Below, piece by piece: positions 1-12,500 of a stretch of DNA of 64,000 bases; the first letter of the stretch is position 1; the number at the start of each line of letters is the position of its first letter. The position numbers and the translations under genes are program-made. The notes beneath the pieces are model-generated. The model was not told the origin of the DNA and did no database searches. It was given only the letters and a program-made list of their open reading frames with translations. Source of the DNA: Sebastes aleutianus (lineage: Eukaryota; Chordata; Actinopteri; Perciformes; Sebastidae); NCBI GenBank assembly GCA_916700875.1, contig CAKAKS010000031.1, positions 14,085,124-14,149,123 on the forward strand. Direction: 5' to 3'.

Positions 1-1
1 T

Positions 2-472
2 GACAAATGTGTGCGTCTCATTTGCGGTGCGAGCGTGTCAGTTGGTAAAAGATGTAACGTTGAGCGCCACTTCACCAAAGTCCACAGCAACTTTTCATGG
101 GGACTCTCCGGCTGGTATGTGGTCTACGAAACAGAGAAGGTAAAGGAGCTGAAAACAACGCTTAAAAGACGACCGTCTCTATTTACCAAACTGACGAGGA
201 AGGCCAACGTAGCAGCAGAGGCATCGTTTAGTGCCACACATCCTAACGAAATACAAAAAGCTCTTCGCCTGTGGCGGGATTGTAATAGATGATCTGCGGT
301 GGCTGAAATGTTATTAAAGGACCATAAAAGTAACACAGAAATGATGTCTGCTATTGGCGATGTACAACTTGGTGCTATGAGTAGCTCTCAGACACTTTCA
401 TTTTGTCAAATTAGCTCTCAGACGAAAAAAAGGTTGGAGACCCCTGAGCTAGAGGAAAGGAGAGAAATCTGA
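2..472 (+). pseudogene. Decayed hAT-type transposase fragment (BED-like zinc finger region)
   Basis: An open frame enters from the left edge and reads to a stop at 290-292. The same frame continues after that stop to about 472. The first part has a C-x4-C then H-x4-H pattern (KCVRLIC, then NVERHFTKVH), followed by a KVKELK / SLFTK stretch and an ASFSATH segment. The part after the stop contains AEMLLKDHKSNTEMMSAIGD. This order resembles the N-terminal region of GTF2IRD2/ZBED5-like hAT transposases, by memory of that family. The catalytic core is absent and the frame is broken, so it is a dead fragment. It is probably the remnant of a longer element that starts outside the window. Confidence 0.7.
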
Positions 473-599
473 GATCAGAAAGAGAGTAACCACAAATGCC
501 TGAGTAAGCAAGCATTTCATTTCAAAAAGACATGTATTGTGGAAGATTAAAATCAGACTTAATTTTGAATCATAGCCTCAGCAAGTTAAAGGAATAGTT

Positions 600-993
600 T
601 GGTATTTTGGGAAATGGGCTAATTCACATTCATGCCCAGAGTTAGAAGAGAACATCGATACCACTTGTGTGTGTAGTATGGCACTGAAGCTGGTGATTAT
701 GTAAGCTTAACATAAAGACTGGGAGCAGGGGGAAACGGCCAGCCTGGTTCTCTCTAAAGCTTACTAATTAACACGTTGTATCTCCTTTATTTAAACATTT
801 CGATTTTGTTTTGTGTAGTGATTAAACAAACTCAATATAAGATTTTAATTAGTGAAGTTAAGCTAATTGAGTCCCTGCTTTAGCTTCATACAGTAGTTAA
901 CGCACACACATGAGAGTATTGTATCGATCTTCTCATGTACCTTTTTGACAAAAAAGCCAATAAGTGTATTTCCTAAAATGTAGAACTATTCCT
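600..993. mobile_element. TTAA-associated MITE, copy 1
   Basis: The element starts just after TTAA (596-599). Its left end AGGAATAGTTT pairs with AACTATTCCT at the right end (984-993). The interior carries the 'cataaagactgg ... aaacggccagcctgg' and 'ctaattaacacgtt' blocks also found at 21710-22741 and, in part, near 34420-34610. The right TTAA is not preserved. It is non-coding and one of three copies of one family in the window. Confidence 0.6.
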
Positions 994-2371
994 GAAACTG
1001 TGTCCTGTGTATGAGAAAGTGTTCACATAACACTAAACATACTGTATGTACTGTACATGTAGCTCGACAGCAGCTTGTTGACCATACGGTAGCACACACA
1101 CACACACACATTGACCTTACCACTGTGCTTGTTAGCTGGGCTCAGGGTCACACTGGGGCTGTGAGTGTTTTGGCAGATGGTTTGGATTTGTTACTCAGAG
1201 AGACAGATTACCATCAACCTCCAATCTATCCACACAAACACGAGTGAAAGGATCCCAAGGTACTACGTCAATAAAGCAGATGCACCTAAGTTGTTCCATA
1301 CGTGATTCACGAGCTAAGCAAACAGTGTTCCGGGTATAACAAGGTCCAAGAGCCAATACAAGACCACAATATCCTCAGCTTTTATACCCCGTACTTCTCT
1401 CAGTCAGTGCGACATATTCATTCATTCTTGAATCATTATTGATCAATATCACAATAATCCTGTAATATGTCAGCCATAACTAGCCACAGGTTGCAAATCT
1501 CTCTCCTTACAAAAAGGGTATTTTTATGATTCTAGTTTTCTTATACCATCAAAACCAGATTCCTGTCTGATTACAATCACTTTTAGGTCTGATAATGTCT
1601 CAAAGTCTACTATATATTAGCTGCCAGAAACTAGCTTATAGCTAACTCTGGTACAGCTAAGAAGCAGTACATTGTCCCTGTCAAATACATAAATGAATGA
1701 ATGAATGAATTAATGATATATCTTCATTATTAACAATAACAGCTAACTAACTGCTCTACTAAAGCACATTGCAGAAGTCTGAAGCTGAAACAAAATCATC
1801 TGCAAACAGCAAAGATGCTATTGTATGTTTCTGACCTCAGCTGCTCTTTGATTTTCTTTTCTAGGAATATCCCAAAATGAGAGAGAAGACGAAAGCAAAT
1901 CTGGTTTAACACAGAAAATGTAAAAAAAAATCTCACTGTAACTACAATGGAAACTGCATTGTGCCTCTATAACCTGAGGCTTAACCATCTGCTGGAGTCT
2001 CGTTTCGTAACACTTTGCCTTCGGCTTCCCAGGGAGGCAAAGCAGAGAAAAACATTCCAGTTATCCTTTTGGAAGACGGTTACTACCTCTCGTCAGCTGA
2101 TCCCAAGGCACCGTTCACAAAATCCATGTGATATTCCAGACAACCGCAATAGCCCAGGGGTATCCAGAGTCTTCACACTGACTGGTGGTCAGGAGGAAGT
2201 TACTGGGTTGCCACTTGAACAGACTTGCTGTTGGCCTCAGCTTCTTGTGAACTGGGTCAATTCTGACTCTGAGAAACTTGTATGCAGGTGAGAGGTTATA
2301 TCACTCTTAACAAACAGTGATCCTCTGGGAGAATCTCAAATCTCAAATCCAAGATGCTCGTGACCCGAGAT
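994..2371. other. No gene seen; microsatellites only
   Basis: I see no exon or recognisable element. A (CA)n run lies at 1092-1110 and an (AATG)n run near 1693-1712. Short open frames here have no splice context or recognisable domain. Confidence 0.5.
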
Positions 2372-2902
2372 TACGGTGACCAGACGTCCCTTCTGCGCAT
2401 CAACAAGCATTTTGCTCCGCTTAAAACTTCCTCACCCGGTGTCTCCATCCTGGCCAAAATGTTGCCTGAGCTCCACAATTTTCCATTATAATAGCCTGAG
2501 GCTGTGGCGAGCAACATGATGTGATAGAGATGGTTCGGGTTCAAAACTAAAGTTGAAAAATAATTTCCGTAGTCTCAGACAACATTAAGTTTCCTCTGAG
2601 GAAAACTCTCTACGGGACTCCCAAACTGTCAGTGTGTCATGACAGGGATAGCCCGATCAAATGTGATTAAAGGGGGTGAAAGTAGTGAATGTGATAAGTC
2701 ATGATTGTCACAGCCTCTAACGCACCCCGATACAATAATGCCTTCTTTCTGATCGCACTCTGTGCTCATATGCGTGCACCAAGTTAGGCATCCTGATGAA
2801 AACGCCTATGGTACGTGCATATTTGCATATGAACGCGCACGTGTATGAACGCGTGGTACACTTAAGGGTCCCGCTTTGGGTTTTGAAAATATGGCCACCC
2901 TA
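2372..2902. mobile_element. hAT-like MITE, 'ggtgacca' ends
   Basis: The terminal inverted repeats are TACGGTGACCA on the left and TGGCCACCCTA on the right. The flanking 8-mers cccgagat (2364-2371) and cccacgat (2903-2910) match at 6 of 8 positions, as expected for an aged hAT-type duplication. The ends resemble those of the element at 21801-22482. A 10-mer, gatgctcgtg, also occurs on both sides (2353-2362 and 2908-2917), so the exact boundaries are uncertain. Confidence 0.5.
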
Positions 2903-3504
2903 CCCACGATGCTCGTGTACCGGGTACAATTATTTTAACCCATACATGGCCACTCAGATACCAAATAACAATGGTCTGCTTGTACTCCCATTGAGAGGCA
3001 ATTCCACCGAATCATGCTCCTTTCTAATAATCCCCAACAAGAGCATCAAGATAGTGCCTATTGCTGTTTGGCAACACCAGTCTTCCTCTTTCAACTTGTA
3101 GCAACTTGCAGTGATCCGATCATCCGCAGGGACAAACTCTGCCCTTTGAAGCATTGAGCTGATGACTCGTGAGGGTTTGGCACCTACCTGCCTTGTGGTT
3201 TCCCCTCTATATAAATCTGGAGTAGTTGAGTGGCATTTTGGCTATTGAGAAATATCCTCTGACTGACATGGTGTTGGCAGATGAGTCATATGTATCTTTC
3301 AAATAATCTCTTATCTTTCCTTTGAGAGAGGCCGTGTTCAGTGAGCCAAGAGTCAAACTCTGCTGCCAACATGAATGAGTCGTCTGCCTGAGGGGCAACA
3401 TGCTGGACCCCTGTTCTACAGTGTGCAACTGAAAAAAAGGCTCCCATCTACAATAGAAAATGTATGTTACACAGATTAGGTGAAGAAATAGCATCTGACC
3501 TCAC
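2903..3504. other. ccbe1 intron after exon 9; no feature seen
   Basis: This stretch lies downstream of the last visible ccbe1 exon on the minus strand. I searched both strands for the missing C-terminal coding exons and found none here or further left. It is therefore presumably the start of a longer intron that continues past the window edge. Confidence 0.5.
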
Positions 3505-3540
3505 CTTTAGGCCATCTTTTCCTGGTGCACCTGGAGGCCC
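3505..3540 (-). CDS. ccbe1: ccbe1 exon 9 (collagen repeats, 36 nt)
   Basis: A 36-nt exon of four Gly-X-Y triplets, GPPGAPGKDGLK (residues 291-302), in phase 0 on both sides. It matches human GPPGAPGRDGSK. The acceptor is TTTAACAG after a T-rich stretch, and the donor is AAG|GTGAGG. It is the last ccbe1 exon visible. The next residues should be a further Gly-X-Y block and the conserved C-terminal helix, which must lie left of this window. Confidence 0.93.
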
Positions 3541-6500
3541 CTGTTAAATACAGAAAAAAAAAAAACATTTCATATCTCTTTTAATCATGTTTGCATATTT
3601 GTGTCAGTTTCCGTTCACACTCCAAAGACATACAACTGGATACTGCGGAGGGAATTTGCATGTGACTATCTCTCTGATGGCGTTTCCCTCCCTTGCACCC
3701 CAAAAATGTGTTAATGTTCAATTCAATATTTTCACAGAAATCTAATTTATTCTAAATCTTTTTTAATTCAAAACTGACATCTTCAGCGTGCTCCACCAAC
3801 AATGATTATCCCAGATTAAATTCGTGCCTGCCTGCCGGCCATTTCTGAGTGACTTCAGCGCGATCGCAGAGAGAGAGCTTTGATCTCTTTCCTTGGATAA
3901 TCATCATTAAAGTGTGAAGACATTGTATAGGGAGTGGGGCCAATATTCAGATCTGTACCACGCCTGTGAGTCACACACTCTCTACAACATTCATCATCTC
4001 TGAAACCCTGACATGCAGTCGAACACATGTGACCTGGTGGCCAAACCTCATAACTGTGCTCAGAATCTAATCAGGTTTGTGTGTAGAGAGAAGGACAACT
4101 CCCTTTAAGTCAGACCACACCAGCATGTGCACTGATTAAATGTATTAACAGGCCATGAATATACAGAGTTGTGAATTAAAACACACAACCAAATGTCACG
4201 CTAACACACAAAGCGATAGATCACTTTCGACTGTAAAAACAGTGTTTCACTTCTTGGTTTGCAGCTGGTGATATGACTAATTACAAGTGTTGATGGTCTG
4301 ATTTATCAATAAGGCGTTTGTGTAAACAGTCAAGCTTTAAAAACTAGAAATACGTCTCTATGGCCACATCCTGCACATTCTTGATTCAGATCCCGTACTT
4401 TAACACGGAGGGTTCACACTTGCAGGCAAGACCGAGCGCTGCACAAAACCACAGCGAGCCAAAGAAAACAACTAAAGCTGTAAATGGATTCAGCTTTCTT
4501 TATTATTATTACCATTACAGTGTGTCATCCTTTTTCACCTCGCAGAAGTGTGGGTTTCTTTAAGAGGGTGAGTGATGGGATGTTTTTTTTTTTCGTCTTT
4601 CTGAAACGCCTCAGTTGAAACGGAAGAGATATTTGGTCGCTCCTCATGCTCCCTTTATAAAGACAAATCAATCATAGCTCTCCTGGGGCCGGTCTCACGA
4701 TGCAGGACTACTAAATTACCTGGATCATTTTAGTGAAAACAAATTAAATCTGCAATACAGATGAAAGTAAAAGGAGCTTTTCAAGGTTTTACTGCATTCA
4801 GTGCTGTCATCCGGATTAATTTAGTAATTCTGCTGTGAAGTGTGGAACTGAACCAACTGAACCTAAAGGTGGAAGCAAGACACTGGTATCAAATAATTAT
4901 TCAGAGCAGTGGAGGTCACACTCAGAACACACACATATTCATACTGATTGAGAAGCCTATCCTGTTAAATCTGAGGAATGTGACAAATTAAAATGTATTT
5001 AAAATGCAGAGTAGATATCTATTTTATCTGGGATGAGCCATTGTGAGGCAGATTTGATAAATTATTACAATAATTATTAGGGCTATGACTAACAAGTATT
5101 TTTATTGTTGATTTAATATTAATTATTTTCTTGATTAATCGATTAGTTGGTTGGTCTAAAAAAAAGTCAGAAAATGGTGAAAAATGTCAATCAGCAGGGT
5201 CTGAAATTAGCACCCACCACCCAACAAATGCGGGTAAATCGTCAAGCCATCCACCACTTTAACAGACAGGGAAAACAGTAGTGTTGGGAATAGAGAACCG
5301 GTTCCTAGTTGTCCGATTCCTTGGCATCTCATGCCTCTGTAACTATCGATTCCTCTTATTGATGCTTTCCGACAGTTACGCATGCACAAGGATGCACCGG
5401 CATACGCACGCTGTATCATGTTTCAGTTTGTTCGTGACCATAGCCACGGCAGAGAGAGAAAGAAAATCGCTCGAAAGCATTGTGCTACTACTTTTAAACC
5501 TGAGGGGACGTACCCTATTTTTTCCCTTATAATGCTACACTGAACAACAAATCCCTGTTGAAATTTACAGGAGAGTTAGTAACGTTACCTGTTAGCAGTC
5601 GGTGGGCAGCACAGTCCTGCTTGGATAAATAATGGAGTTACTAACGTTAATGGAGGTGCCATTGAGTTATTATTATGAGGCGTTCAAGCTCTGCTCAGTA
5701 AAATGACTATTTGGCAAAGGTAAATTACAAAGTTATGATGTGTTCAAATGTAATCTTGTAAAATGTAGTTTTTGGCGAGAAACTTGAATAAATCCAGTTG
5801 TTTGAAGGAGATATAGATTAGTTAGTTTAGATATTTTTCACAGCAATATAGAATAGATATTAGAGAGGGAATTATGACCTGTTTAACTTCATAACACTAG
5901 CTCTAAGCAGCTTAGAATACATGATTAAAACTACTTATGCCAATTTTTTTTTAATCAAAGCAAATATTTAAATAAACATAATAATTTGAATTGTGTTTTT
6001 ATGCAAATAACCACCAATGATGACAATAACAAAATACAGTACAGTACTGTGTAGGGTACCCTCCCACCCCCGAAAAACAGGGCTCCCCCAGAAGCTACGA
6101 TGTAATTCGAACACTGGAATTTACCATGTATATAATGTTTTTTTATGTAAATTATATTGAACATTGAATGACATCAGATCTAAAATGTTATTCCTTCATT
6201 TAGCAGAGAGATTTCAAAAGTGGCAGATCAGATTTCTGAGTGGCAGAATGGCTTGCCTGCCAAAGTGGAAGGAAGTGAAAAAAGTTCATTTCAGACCCTG
6301 TCGATCAGTGTTTCCCAAAAGCCCAAGATGACGTCCTCAAATGTCTTGTTTTTTCAAAAACTCAAAGATACTCAGTTTACTGTCTTAGAGGAGTAAAGAA
6401 ACCAGAAAATAGTCTCATTTAAGAAGCTGGACACAGAGAATTTAGACTTTTATTATTTTCTAATTACTCAAACCGTTTCATAGATTATCAAAAAAGTCGC

Positions 6501-9500
6501 CGATTAATTTAATAGTTGACAACTAATCAGCTAATTGATTAATCGTTGCAGCTCTAATAAATATTTATAATAACTTGGGTTAAAAGGTATACATTAACTG
6601 ACCACGGGTCCTCTGGGGCCTCGTTTGATGTGGGACAGGTCTGGTGTGGGTCCGATGGGTCCCATCAAGCCCCTGGGACCAGGAGGCCCGGGGTACCCCA
6701 ACAGTCCTGTAAGTCCAGGCGGGCCCTCTGGTCCTGGATCTCCTAAAACAATCCAGACCGATAGTAGTGGAATAAAGACAACTGTCAGACTTAAGAGTAG
6801 ATGTTGATTTTGCAAAATAGATTAAATGCTTTTTTAGCCATGCTAGTGGCTCAAGAGATGGCAATGTTGGTCAGTTGGTCCCCTTACTATTCCTCTAGTG
6901 CCACCACCAGGTCAAAGTTTAAATTTATTTGGTGAAACATCTCAACATCTGCTTGATACATTGGCACAAACTTTGGTACAGACATTCATAGTTCCCAGAT
7001 TATGAATCCTAATGACTTTGGTGATCTCCTGACCTTTCCTCTAGCACCACCGTGAGGTTGACATTCGTGGTTGGAGTTAAATGTATCGCCAATTAATGGA
7101 TAGATTATCATGAAATTTGATACAGATATTCATGTTCCTCTCATGATGAATTGTAATAACATTTCATCAAGCGCCATCACCAGGTCAACATTTTAATGTA
7201 TCCAATGCTTTAGTTTATAACCAAATACCTGCAATACAAAGTAATCACATTCAGCCTCAGTTTTAGTTTAGTGCTAATAAGCAAATATCAGCATGCTCAC
7301 ACGTTAAAATAAGATAACCGTTGTCACTGCTGATGTTTGCATTTAGTTTAAAGCACAAGTACGGCCTAACAGAGCAGCGAGCATGGCTGACTCTTAGCCT
7401 TGATTCAGACTACCCTGCTGGATGCAGGCCAGTTTCTTTATGCAGAGTCTGACATTGTTTTATTATCTTTAGCTCTGTGTGTTTACCTGGAGGACCTGGG
7501 AGACCTGGAGGCCCTGGTAAAAATATGGGCGACGTCAGGAGTTTCTCGCTGGTCATCTGCTCAGGGACGTCAGCACTGTTTGACAGCAAGGCCATCTTGA
7601 ATAAGGATGCGGAAAATAAAGACCGAATGAACAGGTCAATAACAAGTCAACTATAAATAACTGAATGAGTGATATATCAAATAAAGAGCATAGCCAGCAA
7701 AAATACATAAACGTCTCAGGGGTTTGAAAGTCTTTTTCCTTAATTTGGAAGTGATGTCAAACATCCAAATGCGTAGCAATCATTTGGTCCTACATACAAT
7801 GACTCATAACGTTCTGCAGTGTAAAACAGGACAGGACAATTACAAACTGAAGGGCCAACTTCAAGTAAAATTATGTTAAAAAGTATATACCCTGCTAAAG
7901 ATGAAAGCTGATCATCCATCTGCTACAAGCTGTAACCCAGGCAGATGGAGGACCAGGTAAGAGGTAACCCCTCTGCATTATTCAGCAAGACCAGGAGAGT
8001 TCCTGCTCTATATGCAAAGTGGCATATATCTTTGATCTCTGTATAACATCATGTGGATCTGGCAACCCCCAGAGAGACACACGTGAGAGACCTCGCTATG
8101 CGGCAAGGGCCTACAAATCAGAATTCATGCGCACAGACATACAAGCATATGTCCAAATACACTAACACACACACACACACACACACACACTGAGCGAGGT
8201 CATGGTTCACCTGCTGATCAGTGAGCATTATTCAAGACTGTAGCCTCTGACCTTGGGCACAGGTGTTTGAACCACAGTGTGATCCTACATCCATACACTA
8301 ACCTTCCCATGATATGAGTATATTACATAATAGTTTCTCATATACTGTAATAATATACAGTGTTTTCATTTAGTTTTCTTAATATAATAACATTAAAAAA
8401 AAAAGGGTCATATACTGTAAAGCTGTAAACCACACAGCTGGAAGCAATATATAATGTGTTAGAGCCGAGGGTGTCGAGTGCCACCGTTGACAGACAGACT
8501 CGTGCTCAGATCGGTTCAGACGCCTCCGATTACACACAGGGAAATTTAAACCCAATTGCCAACCAATTCCCCCTTATGGGACGAATCTACCAGCTACAGT
8601 AAAGGAAGTTTTTTCAGACATTTCTTTATTAGGAAATAAAGTGCTACAATAAATCTGAAGGAAGTTGTAAAAATCAGCCTGCTGTTGTTTCTGAAATACT
8701 GTCAGGTGGGGACTCCTCGGAGATAAAGTGAGATCTTTAGGTGGTGATAAAGAAACGGAGCAGTTCTGCAGATATTTACATTCAGCTGAATCAAGAAGGT
8801 GTGTTTAATGCTCACTGGGGCCTTTTTTTGCAATCAACCATAGAAAACTAGGAAAAGCTGCAGGATGCAGGATTATGATTTAAGATACAAATAGTACAGC
8901 ATTACAGGTGATTGCATCGTTTCAATTTGATATGTGTTGTTCGTTATCATTTTCTGACGCTTACCTTCTGTTTAAGTTGCAAGACAGACATCCTGATCTG
9001 GTGGAAATCGTCACACGTGGCTGAACAAGTCCCAGCATTCATCACGTTGTCAGACTTCTCAAACAGATGCACTGCTGGGAATTCAGAAAAAAAACATTTT
9101 CTGTTACAGAAGTTACCAGAAAAATGTTTGTTTCAGAAAATAGTCAGAAAAAGGAAAACTATAATATAACGTCTTGTTTAGTAAATGTGTGGAACAATTT
9201 AGTATGATTTGAGTGACTGTGTTTTAAAAATGTTCAAACTGTATAAAAGCAATCCTATTATAATTTCCAAGAAACAAAAATACACTGAAACTGTAAGCGT
9301 TGATATTCCTGAGTCACACAGTGATAGTCTGGTGACAGTTTGATGGGTTGTTGCAAACTGTGTGAGCTAATAAGGGGCTTATACAGAGCAGGATAACTCT
9401 TTAACACTGTCATTTGTGAGACTCAAGCGTTGCAGGTCACTTAAAATCCTTAACTTAGACAGGAAGGTGGTCTAGTAAATGTGTCAGAGCCTCGGGGCAG

Positions 9501-12500
9501 ACTAGTGCTGAACTACTGTCTGACTACTCAGCCTATTAGACTGTTGACAGGCAATTGAATAGGCGTTCTTGGTCGCTTAAGGCACCATAGATGTCGGTCA
9601 ATAGGGGCCTTCTACACTCAATATTAGGTTTTTATAATCTAGTCACATGGTAGATCACCAGAAGAAGGTATAAAAGAACACATCAGCCATCTCTAGCGGC
9701 TGTAGTAATTATGACTGTAGTAAAGACAGCGTGAAACTCCATATCACTTTTGAAACATAGTTATTTTAAGCCAAAACACAATGTTTTACCCTAAACTTAA
9801 AGTGTTTTTGTTGCCTAAACCTAAAAAAGCCTTTTTGTTTGTGTTCAAAATGTAACGTTTCATTCAGTTTTACGTGTTAGACTGTGTTGCTTTCAAGTTT
9901 CGCTTTCCTGATAACGGGTGAATTGGGTGCTGCAGCGTCTATGCTGGAGGTAAAATAATGCAACATAATTACATATTTGCATATTGGACAAAAAGATGGG
10001 GTACGTAGGGCAGATCTTTCTACGATTAACCACTCTTTATTCAGAAACCACATTAAACCATTAAAATGAAAACAATAAACTTACGCAATCCTGTAAAGAG
10101 AAAAAAACAGCATGGAAAGCACAGAGTTCATTAGGTCTCCTAGTTTTGTCTCTGGCCTGTAGTAGAATTGGCCCTACTCTACGAATGCATATATTTTATG
10201 GAAGAGTGAAAGTGTCTGGACACTGTTTTCCCCACTACGTTACAAAGCAGCAGGACATAAAGCAGGAGCATGACTATATGAACCATCGTTTCTCACTCTC
10301 CAGCTTCTCCTGAAATGTTATAGTTGGTAATGGAAGATAAACTCATGGGAGGAAGTAGCAAATCTGCAGCCCCTCACCGCTTCATTGCCAACTGAATCTG
10401 GGGCAAAGAAATACTTTATTATTTCCCCAGACCTTTTGTGATGTTAACCTCAAATGCATCCAGCAAATCAGAAAAGACCAGGAGTCACGGGGGCAGCGGT
10501 ATGTTTGGGAGACAGAAATGTTCCGACATGCACAATGAGCTGGGATGTGTAATGACTACCAGGTGTCTATGTTTGCAATACCCCCAGCAACCTCCATCTC
10601 CCTTTCTCCCACCACATAACAATGTGTGGTCAGCTCCACATCACAGTCAGATGTGCCCTTGAGTAAAAAATACTATTCTCACCTCTCTCCCCCTTGGTGC
10701 ATGTTTTCCCATCTTCTTCCAGGAAATAGCCTTTCTCACACTCACACCTGTAGCCCCCCACAGAATTGATGCAGATCTGAGAGCATGTAGTCATGTTTTT
10801 GTCTGCACATTCGTTGATGTCTATATGTGGGAGTGACAGACAGATGCAGAAGAGAGACAACAAGCAAATTAAAAGAAAGACAGTGTCAATTAACACGCAC
10901 ATAACATGTTCAAAATACAGAAAAGCTATATTTTATACAATCTTACACTGTTACCACCATCTTCCCAAGATCAACTGCAGTATTCGCCAAAAGGATTTGA
11001 TACAGTCAATAGGTCTCATGCAGGAAGCGATATACAAACTATTTTCCTCTTATTTTTGTTCGTATCCACAATTGGTTTGCATTTTGTGAGTACTCATTGA
11101 TTTCTTGGATTCATCAATGTTTTCTTATTTTGCTCTTCTCTTTGGTAAGAGAAAATTAGACAGGTGGTCGAGAGCACTCTTACCAAGATAGGAAAAAAAC
11201 ATCTTGCTTTCACAGTCCACAAATTGTTTGTTCAACAGAAGGAAACATAAGTTTTAAATTTGAGGACATTTTTTTTTTTTAAATGCATGAATATCATAAA
11301 ATCAATTTAGATTATTATATGTTTTAGAGTAATTATAATGATTGGATTACTAAATTTGTGAGCTAAAGGAGCAACACGCCTCCAATTTATGATCAAATAT
11401 CAGAGAAATCTAAGAGAATGTTGCTGCATGAGGCCTATTTTTGTACATATATGACTGTAATTGACAATGTGATGTATATGACAAATCATAATTAATAATT
11501 CATCAAAAACAATTCATCCATTTAGCCTTTATGTATACAAGGTGATCTAATGGGGGTTGTTAACTGTCAAAGAGTAAAAACTGACATGAAAACATGTCCT
11601 TAAAATTATAGATGACAAATTACTAACTAATATACTAATAATGAACTGTATATGAGCGTGGATTAAAAGACAAATTAAACCAAAAATATCTACAATCACC
11701 CACATTTACCCATTGCAGTGTACTAGTATAGTCAATGGGGCACTCGATTAATATTTTAAAACCAGCAACACAAAAACATGCAATGCAATCTGTCATTCTG
11801 CTGCAGTTTAGTTCACCTCAGTAGAGCAAAACTTTTAAAGGCTTTTTGCCAAGCTCAGTTTCAGAATCATCAGAACAATCAAATATAGAGATTGTGTCCC
11901 ACAGTTTGACTAAATAGAAGTGTGCAGGTCTCTTCACTCTGGTACAAGTCAGATTGATGCCTTCTAACATATTCACCCGTTAACATAAATATGAGAATGT
12001 GAAGCACATCCTCGTTTTTAAAGAGGACTTATATTCATGAGGTGTTGTACGAGGTCTCACCCAGACAGTAGGGCTTCTCTCGGTTTCTGTGGCGCTCACG
12101 GTCGTAGCGGTAGCCGGGGTAACAGGTGCACACCACGCGACCAAAATGGTCAGTACACTGTTGCTCGCAGGGGGCGCCGGCACACACATCATAGTCTGCA
12201 GAAATAAATGAGCCATTTCATCAGTGTGAACACAAGAGGGAATCTCATATCCATCTACACTATCTCTCAGTTTATCTAAGCTTTTTATCAATTGTGTCAT
12301 GGGTTATTAAACATTTAGTGAGACTAAAACAAGAAAGTTACAATAAAGGACTAAAGACCTTATGGGACATGATGGGAGAGAATTCCAAAATAATCACAAA
12401 TACACAAGACAGACTTCCAAACAGTTGTCCCTACCTTCAGGAATGCACTGGCCCAACACAAACTTGAATCCCTTGCAACATTTCTTTCTGTAAAACATCA

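Noticed and set aside
3207..3494. 95-codon minus-strand frame next to ccbe1 exon 9 as the missing C terminus
   Set aside because: It has no Gly-X-Y block or the conserved C-terminal helix, and exon 9 has its own good GTGAGG donor.
6625..6807. Gly/Pro-rich open frame on the plus strand
   Set aside because: It is the antisense shadow of ccbe1 exon 8, whose minus-strand reading has correct splice sites and matches the family.
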